A stretch of 64,000 nucleotides of DNA, taken from Extensimonas vulgaris. Its GTDB lineage: Bacteria; Pseudomonadota; Gammaproteobacteria; Burkholderiales; Burkholderiaceae_C. Position numbers and translations under genes: made by a program. Location: NCBI RefSeq assembly GCF_003337425.1, contig NZ_QPJU01000001.1, forward strand, positions 274,880 through 338,879, in the 5' to 3' direction. Below are positions 1-8,429 of this stretch, one piece after another. The notes beneath the pieces are model-generated. The model saw nothing but the letters and a program-made list of their open reading frames with translations, was not told the origin of the DNA and did no database searches. Each line of letters opens with the position of its first letter. Within the stretch, counting starts at the first letter, position 1.

Positions 1-1
1 G

Positions 2-1285
2 CTGCGCCACTTGGGCGACGCCATCCCCTGCCCCATGACGCCGGGGCGCGACCATGACTGGGCCAGCCTCGTCGCCCAGCAGCCGAGCGAGCTGCCCACC
101 GCCGAGATGGCTGCCGACGACGCCGCCGTCCTGCTCTACACCTCGGGCACCACGGGCAAGCCCAAGGGTTGCGTGTGGACGCACGTGAGCTTCCTCGGCT
201 CCATGGTCACGCGCGACATGCACATTTGCGCTGATTTCAAGCCCTCCGACCGCTTCTTTTTCATGAGCGACATGGGCTGGATGGTAGGCGCGATGTGCGC
301 CTGCGTGCCGAGCTATTTCGGCGGCAGCCTGCTCGTGGCCGAAGGCACGCCCGACTTCCCCGACACAGGCCGCTTCTGGCGCCTGGTGCAAGACCACAAG
401 GTCACCTACCTTGGTGTTGCACCCACGCTGATCCGCAGCCTCATGCGCTATGGCGACGAAGAGGTCGAGCGCTATGACCTGTCTTCGCTGCGCGTGACCT
501 GCTCGGGCGGCGAGGCCTGGACGGAAGCGCCCTGGCGCTGGTTTTTCGACCACGTCTGCAAAAAGCGCCTGCCCATCATGAACATCGTGGGCGGCACCGA
601 AGTGGGCGGCTGCAACTTCACCGGCACCATGATCCACCCGATGCGCCCCGGCTCTTTCGGTGCACGCGGCCTAGGTGCGGGCGTGGACATCGTCGACGAA
701 AGCGGCAAGCCCGTGCCGCGCGGCCAAGTGGGCGAGCTCATTTTGCGCAATCCCAACATCGGCTTCACCAAGAGCCTGTGGAACGACGACGAACGCTACC
801 TCGACAGCTACTGGCGCATCATCCCCGGCGTCTGGGTGCACGGTGACTTTGCCATGCAGGACGAAGACGGGCTTTACTACATCCTCGGGCGCAGCGACGA
901 CACCATCAAAATCTCGGGCAAGCGCACAGGTCCGTCGGAAATCGAAACCCTGCTGACCCAAACGGGCAAGGTGTCCGAGGTTGCGGTCGTGGGCGTACCT
1001 GACGAAATCAAAGGCTCGGCCATCGTCTGCGTGTGCGTGCCCATGCCGGGCGTGCAGCCCGATGCAGCGCTCGAAGCCGAGCTTTCGCAAGCGGTGGTGC
1101 ATGGCATGGGTGCCTCGTACCGGCCCAAGCAAATCGTCTTCGTGCACGATCTGCCCAAGACGCGCAACATGAAAATCATGCGCCGCGTGGTGCGCGCCGT
1201 CTACAAGGGCGAAAGCCCGGGCGACCTGTCTTCGCTCGTCAACCCCGAGAGCGTGGCGGAACTGCAGAGCAAAGTCGGCCCATAA
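2..1285 (+). CDS. acyl-CoA ligase (AMP-binding), 5' end outside window
   Basis: This is the C-terminal 424 or more residues of an adenylate-forming acyl-CoA ligase, which activates a carboxylic acid with ATP and then CoA. The frame is open to the window edge with no convincing start, so the N-terminus is missing. The nucleotide-binding motif YTSGTTGKPKG lies at about residues 43-53 of the visible part. A GRSDDTIKISGKR hinge follows near residue 300, and the catalytic Lys lies in the NMKIMRR segment near residue 390. The pattern resembles acetyl- or acetoacetyl-CoA synthetases more than the other ligases in this window. It runs toward the leftward catabolic operon and shares a bidirectional terminator with it, so it may belong to the same pathway. 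The substrate is unknown. Confidence 0.85.
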   Translation: MRHLGDAIPCPMTPGRDHDWASLVAQQPSELPTAEMAADDAAVLLYTSGTTGKPKGCVWTHVSFLGSMVTRDMHICADFKPSDRFFFMSDMGWMVGAMCACVPSYFGGSLLVAEGTPDFPDTGRFWRLVQDHKVTYLGVAPTLIRSLMRYGDEEVERYDLSSLRVTCSGGEAWTEAPWRWFFDHVCKKRLPIMNIVGGTEVGGCNFTGTMIHPMRPGSFGARGLGAGVDIVDESGKPVPRGQVGELILRNPNIGFTKSLWNDDERYLDSYWRIIPGVWVHGDFAMQDEDGLYYILGRSDDTIKISGKRTGPSEIETLLTQTGKVSEVAVVGVPDEIKGSAIVCVCVPMPGVQPDAALEAELSQAVVHGMGASYRPKQIVFVHDLPKTRNMKIMRRVVRAVYKGESPGDLSSLVNPESVAELQSKVGP

Positions 1286-1303
1286 GCGGCATCGCCCGCA
1301 AAA

Positions 1304-1339
1304 CAAAAGCCTGCGATGAAACGCAGGCTTTTGGTTTTT
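1304..1339 (+). terminator. bidirectional rho-independent terminator
   Basis: A perfect 12-bp stem CAAAAGCCTGCG (1304-1315) pairs with 1322-1333 around a 6-nt loop. GTTTTTG follows on the + strand, and TTTTGTTTT follows the stem on the - strand. It lies between the converging ligase genes and can end transcription from both sides. A second perfect 10-bp hairpin lies at 1342-1380 without a T-run. Confidence 0.8.
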
Positions 1340-1392
1340 GACCGCTGCGGCCCGCCACTGGGATGCGATTGCCGCAGCGGGCCGGAGTGTTT

Positions 1393-3162
1393 TCAGCGCC
1401 GCTGTGCGCTGGGTGTGGCGTTACCCCCTAAGCCGAAATGCTCTATGGCGATCTTGCGCAGCATGAATTTCTGGATCTTGCCCGAGGCCGTCATGGGGAA
1501 TTCTTCGACGAACATCCAGTATTTGGGCACCTTGAAGCGCGCCACGCGCTCTTGCACGAAGGCCGTGAGCTCTTCTTCGCTGCTGGTTTTCCCGCTCTTG
1601 AATTGCACGAAAGCCGCGCCGACCTCGCCCATGCGCTCGTCGGGCACGCCGCAGATATAGACCTGGTTGATGGCCTCGTGCTGGCCAATGACTTCTTCGA
1701 CCTCCTTGGGCGCGACCTGCTCGCCGCCGATTTTGTATAAATCCTTGGCCCGGCCCGTGATTTCGAAATAACCGTCCTCGCGGCGGCGGAAGATGTCGCC
1801 CGTGCGCAGCCAGCCGTCCTTGTCGATGGCGTCGCCGGTTTCCATGGGCTTTTTGTAGTAGCCGCGCGTGACGATGTTGCCGCGCACGGCGAGTTCGCCT
1901 TCGTGCACGTCGGGCGGCAGGTCTTCCTTGGTCGAAGGGTCTATGAGCTTGAACTGCGCCTGCAGGCCGCCGAACTCTTCCACGCCGGAGGCGCCACCGG
2001 GCTTTTCTTTGCCCACTGCCGTGCTGATGAGTTCGAGCGGCGCGCCAAACGGCGTGTACATGGCCGCGCCGGCGACTTCGGTCATGCCCCACGCGGTGAA
2101 CAGCTCCTTGATGCCCAATTCGCGCTGCAGCGCCTCCCAGACCCACAGCGGTGTCGGCGCAGCCGCATTGATCATGGCGCGCAGGCTGCTGAGGTCGTAT
2201 TTTTTGAGGTCAGGATGGTTGAGCAGCGCGACGGCAATGGTCGGCACGCTGGCGATGCGCGTCGCCCTGCTGGCTTCGAGCAAGGCCAAAAACTTGCCAG
2301 GGTCGAACAAGGCCTGCGGGATATACGCGCCACCGACGAACAGCACCGACAAAAAGCCGATCTTGTAGCCAAAAATATGGTGCAGCGGCAATGGGCTCGC
2401 GAGACGCTCTGCGTCGTCATAGCACTCGCTCCAGGCTGTGCCGTAGGCGCTGCGCATGAGCATGTCGTGCGTCAGCATCACGCCTTTGGGGCTGCCCGTG
2501 GTGCCCGAGGTGTAGCAGATCAGCGTCACCTCATCGGGGTAGCGCGAGGCCTTTTGGCGCTCGGCCAGCGCTTCGTCCGAAACCCCATCGCCCAGGCGCA
2601 GAAAACTTTCCCAGTCCAAAGCGCCGCCGTAGCGCGCGCCAGACGGCGACTGCACGACCACGTGGCGCAGGCGCGGAAAGGATTCGGCACGCCAACTGCC
2701 CGGCGCGCCCTGCATCTCGGGCAGCATGTGCTGGAGCTTTTCGATGTAGTGCCGGTCTTCGCAATGGTCCATCGCAATCAGGCACACGCTGTCGGATTGC
2801 TTGACCTGGTAGGCCAGATCGACCGCACCCATGCGTTCGTTGAGCGGCACGCTGACGCAACCGATCTTGGCCACCGCAAGCTGCAAAAAAGCGAGCTCGG
2901 GCACCGTCGGGAAAAGCATGGCCACGTGCTCGCGCCGCTGCACGCCGAGCACCATCAGGCTTTTCGCGAGCCGATCGGCAATCTGGCGCGACTCGGCATA
3001 GGTGTAGATTTTTTCAGGCGTGTAGATGTGTTCGCGCTCGGCATATTGCGCAGCCAGGCGGTCGAACCAATCGCCCATGGTCAGGCGCTGCCAGACTGGG
3101 ACGCGCTGCGCCAGCGCGGCACGTCTTTGCGCTGCGATGTCGGCAGCGGTGGATGCTTGCAT
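1393..3162 (-). CDS. acyl-CoA ligase, paralogue A
   Basis: A 589-residue adenylate-forming ligase. The P-loop-like motif CYTSGTTGSPKG is at about residues 217-228, and the C-terminal catalytic Lys is in TASGKIQK near residue 568. AAAGGAG precedes the chosen ATG at good spacing. It is the last gene of the leftward operon. It is a close paralogue of the ligase at 4936-6711: the two align end to end, with long identical blocks such as MDHCEDRHYI and NIVTRGYYKKP. They differ most in the region after the P-loop that shapes the acyl pocket (the segment around residues 235-260 and the NAAAPTPLW segment). This suggests duplicated enzymes with related but different substrates. The ligase class is certain; the substrate is not. 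Confidence 0.88.
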   Translation of the reverse strand: MQASTAADIAAQRRAALAQRVPVWQRLTMGDWFDRLAAQYAEREHIYTPEKIYTYAESRQIADRLAKSLMVLGVQRREHVAMLFPTVPELAFLQLAVAKIGCVSVPLNERMGAVDLAYQVKQSDSVCLIAMDHCEDRHYIEKLQHMLPEMQGAPGSWRAESFPRLRHVVVQSPSGARYGGALDWESFLRLGDGVSDEALAERQKASRYPDEVTLICYTSGTTGSPKGVMLTHDMLMRSAYGTAWSECYDDAERLASPLPLHHIFGYKIGFLSVLFVGGAYIPQALFDPGKFLALLEASRATRIASVPTIAVALLNHPDLKKYDLSSLRAMINAAAPTPLWVWEALQRELGIKELFTAWGMTEVAGAAMYTPFGAPLELISTAVGKEKPGGASGVEEFGGLQAQFKLIDPSTKEDLPPDVHEGELAVRGNIVTRGYYKKPMETGDAIDKDGWLRTGDIFRRREDGYFEITGRAKDLYKIGGEQVAPKEVEEVIGQHEAINQVYICGVPDERMGEVGAAFVQFKSGKTSSEEELTAFVQERVARFKVPKYWMFVEEFPMTASGKIQKFMLRKIAIEHFGLGGNATPSAQRR

Positions 3163-3191
3163 GGAGTGGCTCCTTTGCGAAAAAAACTTCT

Positions 3192-3240
3192 CTTTTAATA
3201 GCTGCTAGCGCTTGATACATAAGGGCTAGAGGCCAATTTT
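3192..3240 (+). repeat. AGC-type intergenic repeat, copy 1
   Basis: This copy contains ATAGCTGCTAGCGCTTGATA followed by CATAAGGGCTAGAGGCC, and it sits between two ligase genes of the leftward operon. It belongs to the dispersed family also seen at 10481, 20461, 38361, 39370, 43017, 43842, 45488, 56645, 61652 and 63711. Confidence 0.8.
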
Positions 3241-3268
3241 GCTTATAAAAACGGGGCAGCGGCGCCGC

Positions 3269-4876
3269 CTAACGGTTGAAATACGACGCGAAGTCTTTGC
3301 GCACCTGGTTTTTTTGGATCTTGCCCGTGGCCGTCTTGGGCATGGCATCGACGACGACGACCGCCTTGGGGCATTTGAAGGGGCTGAGCTTTTGTTTGAC
3401 CTTGGCCAGCAATTCGTCGGGGTCTATGGTCTCGCCGGGGCGCACGGTGACCACGGCGGTCACGGCCTCGCCCCAGCGCTCGTGCGGCAGGCCCACGACC
3501 ACGACCTCGGCGAGCTTGGGCTCGACGGCGTAGAGCGCTTTTTCGACCTCGATCGAGGCGACGTTCTCGCCGCCGGACTTGATCACGTCCTTGTGGCGGT
3601 CTTCGAACCAGAGCATGCCGTCCGCGCCAAAGTGCCCCACGTCGCCCGAATGGAACCAGCCATGGCGAAAGGCTTCGCGCGTGGCTTTCTCGTCGTGCAG
3701 GTATTCGGTCAGCAGGTGCGGACTGCGATAGACGATCTCGCCCGACTGCTCGCGCGGCAGCAGGTTGCCGGCATCGTCCATGATGCCGATCTGCACGTTG
3801 ATGCCGGCCGTGCCGATGGCGCCCGGATGCGAGAGCTGGTGCTCGGGGCGAAAGCAGGTCGAGGCCGGGCTCATTTCGGTCTGGCCGAACATCAGCGAGA
3901 GCTCGCAGCCGAACACGTCTATGAGGCGGCGCAGGTCGTCGTCGGGCATGGGCGCCATCGCGTACACGGCGCGCCGCAGGCTGGAGACTTTGCGCGGCTT
4001 GCGCTCCTGCTCTTCGAGCAGCGCGCGGAACATCATCGGCAGGCCGAAGAACATGGTGATCTGCTCGGCCTCTATCAGGTCGAGCAGCACCACGGGGTCG
4101 AAGGCTTCGAGGATGTAGAGCGTGGCGTTCGAGGCGATCGCGGGCGTGCAAAAGGCGTTGAGCTGCGCCGTGTGGAACATGGGCATCATGGCCACGACCT
4201 TGTCTTTGGCCTTGAGCTCGGTGTCGATGATGACGCCCAGCGTCTCCAGGTAGATCGCCAGGTGGCTGCCGACCACGCCCTTGGGCGCCGAAGTGGTGCC
4301 GCTGGTGTAGAGGTAGGACAGTGGCGCGCGGTCTTGCACCAGCACTTCGGGATCGGTCTGCGCGCGCCCCGCGCCGAGCTGCGCCAGCGACTGCGCCTGC
4401 ACGCGCTGCGGCAGCGCGATGTCGGCGGGCGCGGGGCCTTCGATGACGATCAGGTCGCGGATCGCCGGCAGGTCGCCAAGCACCAGCGCCAATTCACCGA
4501 GCCAGCGCTGCTGCGCCACCACGCCGCGCACCTGCGCGTGGCCGAGCACGTAGCTGAGCTCGCCCTGACGCCAGAACAAATTCAGCGGCGTGCAGACCAC
4601 GCCGATCTTGGCGCAGGCGTAGTAGGTGACGAGGAACTCCATGCAGTTGCCCGACATCAGCGCGAGCGCGTCGCCCTGGCGGTAGCCGAGCGCGAGCAGG
4701 CCGTGCGCCGTGCGGTTGACCCATTGGTTGAACTCTTCGTAGCTGATGCGGCGCGCGCCTTCGACCAGGGCGGTCTTGTGCGGGTCGCGCGCAGCGCTGC
4801 GCGTGAGCATGTCGCCGACGTTGACGCGCTGCGCGAGGTTGAGTTGCAGGGCAAAGTCTGCGGTGGGTGCATTCAT
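3269..4876 (-). CDS. acyl-CoA ligase (CaiC-like)
   Basis: A 535-residue adenylate-forming ligase with the motif LYTSGTTSAPKG at about residues 189-200. A GQTEMS motif follows, and the C-terminal catalytic Lys is in TATGKIQK near residue 522. Overall form resembles crotonobetaine/carnitine-CoA or short/medium-chain fatty acid ligases. GGAG precedes the start by about 9 bases. It lies between the two closely related ligases A and B but is not part of that duplication; its sequence is clearly different. The start at 4876 gives the usual family length. Substrate is unknown, presumably an acid of the same pathway. Confidence 0.87.
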   Translation of the reverse strand: MNAPTADFALQLNLAQRVNVGDMLTRSAARDPHKTALVEGARRISYEEFNQWVNRTAHGLLALGYRQGDALALMSGNCMEFLVTYYACAKIGVVCTPLNLFWRQGELSYVLGHAQVRGVVAQQRWLGELALVLGDLPAIRDLIVIEGPAPADIALPQRVQAQSLAQLGAGRAQTDPEVLVQDRAPLSYLYTSGTTSAPKGVVGSHLAIYLETLGVIIDTELKAKDKVVAMMPMFHTAQLNAFCTPAIASNATLYILEAFDPVVLLDLIEAEQITMFFGLPMMFRALLEEQERKPRKVSSLRRAVYAMAPMPDDDLRRLIDVFGCELSLMFGQTEMSPASTCFRPEHQLSHPGAIGTAGINVQIGIMDDAGNLLPREQSGEIVYRSPHLLTEYLHDEKATREAFRHGWFHSGDVGHFGADGMLWFEDRHKDVIKSGGENVASIEVEKALYAVEPKLAEVVVVGLPHERWGEAVTAVVTVRPGETIDPDELLAKVKQKLSPFKCPKAVVVVDAMPKTATGKIQKNQVRKDFASYFNR

Positions 4877-4935
4877 GGTGGGTTGTCTCCTGAAGGGTTT
4901 TGCTGGTGTGACGCCCGTGTGGCGTCACGACTGCG

Positions 4936-6711
4936 CTATCGCGACGTCGTGTGGTTGCGGATTTCGTGCAGGCCGAACTTTTCCGAGGCGAGCTGGCGCA
5001 GGAGGAATTTCTGCACCTTGCCCGAGGCCGTCATGGGGAAGTCCTCGACGAACACCCAATACTTCGGAATCTTGAAGCGCGCCACGCGCGTCTGCACGAA
5101 GGTGGTGAGCTCTTCTTCGGTGCAGCTGCGCCCGGCCTTGAACTGCACGAAGGCCGCGCCGACCTCGCCCATGCGCTCGTCGGGCACGCCGCAGATATAG
5201 ACCTGGTTGACGGCCTCGTGCTGGCCTATCATTTCTTCGATTTCTTTGGGCGCGACCAGCTCGCCGCCGATTTTGTACAAGTCTTTGGCCCGGCCGGTGA
5301 TGAGGTAGTAGCCGTCGCTGCGGCGGGCAAACACGTCGCCCGTGCGCAGCCAGCCGTCCTTGTCTATGGCCTCGCCGGTCTCTATGGGTTTTTTGTAGTA
5401 GCCGCGCGTGACGATGTTGCCGCGCACGGCGAGCTCGCCCTCCGGGGCGTCGGGCGGCAGGTCTTCCTTGGTCGAAGGGTCTATGAGCTTGCATTCGACC
5501 AGGTTGCCGCCAAACTCCTCCAGTCCCGCGACGCCGCCCGGCTTTTCGAGGCCCACGGTGTTGGTGATGACTTCGAGCGAGGCGCCAAACGGCGTGTACA
5601 TGGCAGCGGCCGAGGTCTCGGTCATGCCCCAGCCGGTCACCATTTCGGTGATGCCCATGTCGCGCTGCAAAGCCTCCCAGACCCACAGCGGCGTGGCCGC
5701 GGCGGCGTTTTTCATGGCGCGCAGGCAGAGCTTGCGCTGGGGCAGATCGGGATGATTGAGCAGCGCCACCGCAATCGTCGGCACGCTCTCGATGCGCGTG
5801 GCCCGGCTTTGCTCCAAGAGTTGCAAAAAAGCCCCGGCGTCGAACAAGGCCTGCGGAATGTAGGTGCCGCCAACGAACAGCAAGGCCAGAAAACCCTCCA
5901 CGTAAATGAACATGTGGTGCAAGGGCAATGGGCTTGCGATGCGCTCGCCCTCGATGAGGCCCTGGCTGTAGGCTGCGCTGTAGGCGCTGCGCATGAGCAT
6001 GTCGTGCGTGACCATCACGCCCTTGGGGCTGCCCGTGGTGCCTGAGGTGTAGCAGATCAGCGCCACTTCGTCGGGGTAGCGCGAGGCTTCCTGACGCGAG
6101 CGCAGCGCCTCGTCGGAAACACCATCGCCCAGGCGCAAAAACGCCTCCCAATCGAGCGCTCCGCCGTAGCGCGCGCCCGACGGCGACTGCACGACCACGT
6201 GGCGCAGGCGCGGAAAGGATTCGGCACGCCAACTGCCCGGCGCGCCCTGCATCTCGGGCAGCATCTGCTGGATTTTGTCGATGTAGTGCCGGTCTTCGCA
6301 GTGGTCCATCGCAATCAGGCACACGCTGTCGGACTGGCGCACCTGGTAGGCCAGATCGACGGCCCCCATGCGCTCGTTGAGCGGCACGCACACGCAGCCG
6401 ATCTTGGCCACGGCGAGCTGCAAAAACGCGAGCTCGGGCACCGTGGGAAAGAGCATGGCCACGTGGTCGCGCCGCTGCACGCCCAGCGCCATCAGGCTCT
6501 TCGCAAGGCGATCGACGATCTGGCGCGACTCGGCGTAGCTGTAGCTTCTCTCGGGCGTATAGATGTGCTCGCGCTCGGCGAATTCGGCCGCGAGGCGGTC
6601 GAACCAGTCACCTATGGAGAGGCGCGTCCATTGCGGAATGCGCCGCGCAAGGGCGGCGCGGCGTTGTTCGAGGCTGGGCGCGGTTTGCGCTGGGTTCATT
6701 TGTGTCTCCAT
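4936..6711 (-). CDS. acyl-CoA ligase, paralogue B
   Basis: A 591-residue adenylate-forming ligase, the paralogue of 1393-3162. It carries the same motif CYTSGTTGSPKG and the C-terminal TASGKVQK Lys. The DNA at about 6180-6264 is nearly identical to 2640-2725, while flanking parts have diverged, which suggests gene conversion after duplication. The acyl-pocket segment differs from paralogue A (QGLIEGERIASPLPLHHMF here, ECYDDAERLASPLPLHHIF there). The gene is 60 bp downstream of the previous ligase's stop in genome order and is transcribed leftward after the enoyl-CoA hydratase at 6736. Function class is certain, substrate unknown. Confidence 0.88.
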   Translation of the reverse strand: METQMNPAQTAPSLEQRRAALARRIPQWTRLSIGDWFDRLAAEFAEREHIYTPERSYSYAESRQIVDRLAKSLMALGVQRRDHVAMLFPTVPELAFLQLAVAKIGCVCVPLNERMGAVDLAYQVRQSDSVCLIAMDHCEDRHYIDKIQQMLPEMQGAPGSWRAESFPRLRHVVVQSPSGARYGGALDWEAFLRLGDGVSDEALRSRQEASRYPDEVALICYTSGTTGSPKGVMVTHDMLMRSAYSAAYSQGLIEGERIASPLPLHHMFIYVEGFLALLFVGGTYIPQALFDAGAFLQLLEQSRATRIESVPTIAVALLNHPDLPQRKLCLRAMKNAAAATPLWVWEALQRDMGITEMVTGWGMTETSAAAMYTPFGASLEVITNTVGLEKPGGVAGLEEFGGNLVECKLIDPSTKEDLPPDAPEGELAVRGNIVTRGYYKKPIETGEAIDKDGWLRTGDVFARRSDGYYLITGRAKDLYKIGGELVAPKEIEEMIGQHEAVNQVYICGVPDERMGEVGAAFVQFKAGRSCTEEELTTFVQTRVARFKIPKYWVFVEDFPMTASGKVQKFLLRQLASEKFGLHEIRNHTTSR

Positions 6712-6735
6712 TCGTTGTGGTGCGGCACCCGGCCT

Positions 6736-7524
6736 TTAGCGGCCTTTCCAGACAGGTTTGCGCTTTTCCGCAAAGGCGCGCGGGCCTTCCTGTGCGTCTT
6801 CGCTCGCGTACGCCGCGCGGTAGATGTTGTGCGCGAGCGCCATGCCGGCCTCGCAGCCCGCGCTCATGGCCGTGAGGATGGCCTCTTTGCCCGCCATGAC
6901 CGACAGCGGCGCGTTGTCGCGGATGCGCTCGGCCAGCTGTTGCGCGCGTGCGCGCACGGCGTCGGGCGTGTCTTCGAGGTAGTTGATGAAGCGCAGTTCA
7001 TGGAAAGGCTCGATCGGGTAGAGCTCGCCCGTCAGCACCATTTCCATGAGCAGCGGCTGCGGCAGCATCCACAGCAGTGGAATCGCCCAGGGGCTGCCGC
7101 GCCCGGCGATGCGCGTTTCGGTGATGCCCACCTGCGTGCCCTTGAGGCCCACGCGCAGGTCGGAGTTCAAACTCAGCATCATGCCGCCCGCGATCAAATG
7201 CCCCGTCATCGCCGCGATGATGGGCTTGGCCACGCGGCGCTGGCGGCTGTGGAACGGGTCTTTCATCTTGGTGAGGATGTCCACGCCCTCCTCTTTCTTC
7301 ACGCGCGCGGCTTCGCGCAGGTCCAGCCCCGCGCAGAAGGTGCCGCAGTCGGACGAAGTGAGTATGGCCACGCGCACGTCCTTGTCGGCGTCGACGGCGT
7401 CCCAGCACTCATAGAGCCGATTCGCGGCGGCGGGCGAGAGCGCGTTGCGCATCTCGGGACGGTTGATCTTCACGGTGGCAATGCCATCGCGCACTTCGTA
7501 CAGCACGGAATCTGCGTCGCTCAT
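6736..7524 (-). CDS. enoyl-CoA hydratase/isomerase
   Basis: A 262-residue crotonase-fold protein expected to hydrate or isomerise an enoyl-CoA. The oxyanion-hole segment FCAGLDLREAA lies near residues 68-78, and the second glycine-rich turn GHLIAGGMM near residue 110. The start at MSDADS was chosen because the frame upstream has no crotonase homology and overlaps the next gene's stop region; it gives the normal family length. It lies in the leftward operon between ligase B and the LiuC-like hydratase. Specific substrate and hydratase versus isomerase activity are unresolved. Confidence 0.85.
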   Translation of the reverse strand: MSDADSVLYEVRDGIATVKINRPEMRNALSPAAANRLYECWDAVDADKDVRVAILTSSDCGTFCAGLDLREAARVKKEEGVDILTKMKDPFHSRQRRVAKPIIAAMTGHLIAGGMMLSLNSDLRVGLKGTQVGITETRIAGRGSPWAIPLLWMLPQPLLMEMVLTGELYPIEPFHELRFINYLEDTPDAVRARAQQLAERIRDNAPLSVMAGKEAILTAMSAGCEAGMALAHNIYRAAYASEDAQEGPRAFAEKRKPVWKGR

Positions 7525-7592
7525 GGGTTTCTTTCTTGCAAGGGAATGGGAAGTCGTTGAATGGGAAGAAAAGTAGCCGAAGCCGGGTGGAC

Positions 7593-8387
7593 TCAGGCGC
7601 GCGTGACTTTCCACGCCGGGGCGCGCTTTTCGAGGAAGGCAGCGATGCCTTCGCGCGCCTCGGGCGTTTCCCAGGCGTCGGCGAGGCAGTTCGCGGTGTA
7701 GTCCATGCACTCCACGGGTGGGCGTCCAACCACGTCATTGAACAGGCGCTTGGTACGCGCGATCGCGCTTGCGGGCAGGCTCCGCACGAGTGCGAGCTCT
7801 TCTTCGATGACGCGGTCGAGCTCCTCGGGCGGCACCACGCGATCGAGCAGGCCCACGCGCTCGGCCTGCACCGCGTCGATGAACTGCGCCGTGAGGCCGT
7901 AGCGGCGCGCCTTCGCAAGGCCCAGGCGACGCACGACGTAAGGCCCGATGTTCGCGGGCGCCAGGCCCAGCCGCGCCTCGGTGAGCGAAAAGCGCGCCGT
8001 GGTCGCACCCACGGCCACATCGCAAATGCAGGTCAGGCCAAAGCCGCCGCCCGTCGCCGGGCCGTTGATGCGCCCGATCACGACCTTGGGCAGGTTGTCG
8101 AACTCGTAAAACAGGTCAGCGAGTGGACGCGAGTCGGCGATGCGCTGTGCGCGGCTCTGACTCAGCACGGTCTTCATCCAGTTGAGGTCGCCGCCCGCGC
8201 AGAAGGTCTTGCCCTCGCCCGTGAGCACCAGCGCACGCACCTGCTCTTTTTGCGCCACCACCTGCAGGGCGTGGCGCAGCTCGGCCACGACGTCCAGGCT
8301 CAGCGCGTTTTGCATGTCGGGGCGTGCGAGCGTCAGGCGCGCGACGGCGTCGCCCTCAAAGGTGAGTTTGATCGATTGGTAGTGCAT
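7593..8387 (-). CDS. LiuC/AtuE-like enoyl-CoA hydratase
   Basis: A 264-residue crotonase-fold protein. FCAGGDLNWMK near residues 61-71 and the INGPATGGGFGL turn near residue 105 resemble 3-methylglutaconyl-CoA hydratase (LiuC) and isohexenylglutaconyl-CoA hydratase (AtuE), where I know FCAGADLNWM as the family signature. This enzyme acts directly after a biotin-dependent carboxylase in leucine and acyclic terpene breakdown. Here the gene is immediately downstream of the carboxylase alpha subunit, which supports that role. The exact substrate is inferred, not shown. Confidence 0.83.
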   Translation of the reverse strand: MHYQSIKLTFEGDAVARLTLARPDMQNALSLDVVAELRHALQVVAQKEQVRALVLTGEGKTFCAGGDLNWMKTVLSQSRAQRIADSRPLADLFYEFDNLPKVVIGRINGPATGGGFGLTCICDVAVGATTARFSLTEARLGLAPANIGPYVVRRLGLAKARRYGLTAQFIDAVQAERVGLLDRVVPPEELDRVIEEELALVRSLPASAIARTKRLFNDVVGRPPVECMDYTANCLADAWETPEAREGIAAFLEKRAPAWKVTRA

Positions 8388-8429
8388 GGCTTGTCTCCTC
8401 GGTGGTTTTGTTCTATCGGCGGGGCTCGC

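Noticed and set aside
3239..5200. A 653-codon open frame opposite two acyl-CoA ligases
   Set aside because: Antisense shadow; the product is low-complexity and His/Arg/Gly-rich.
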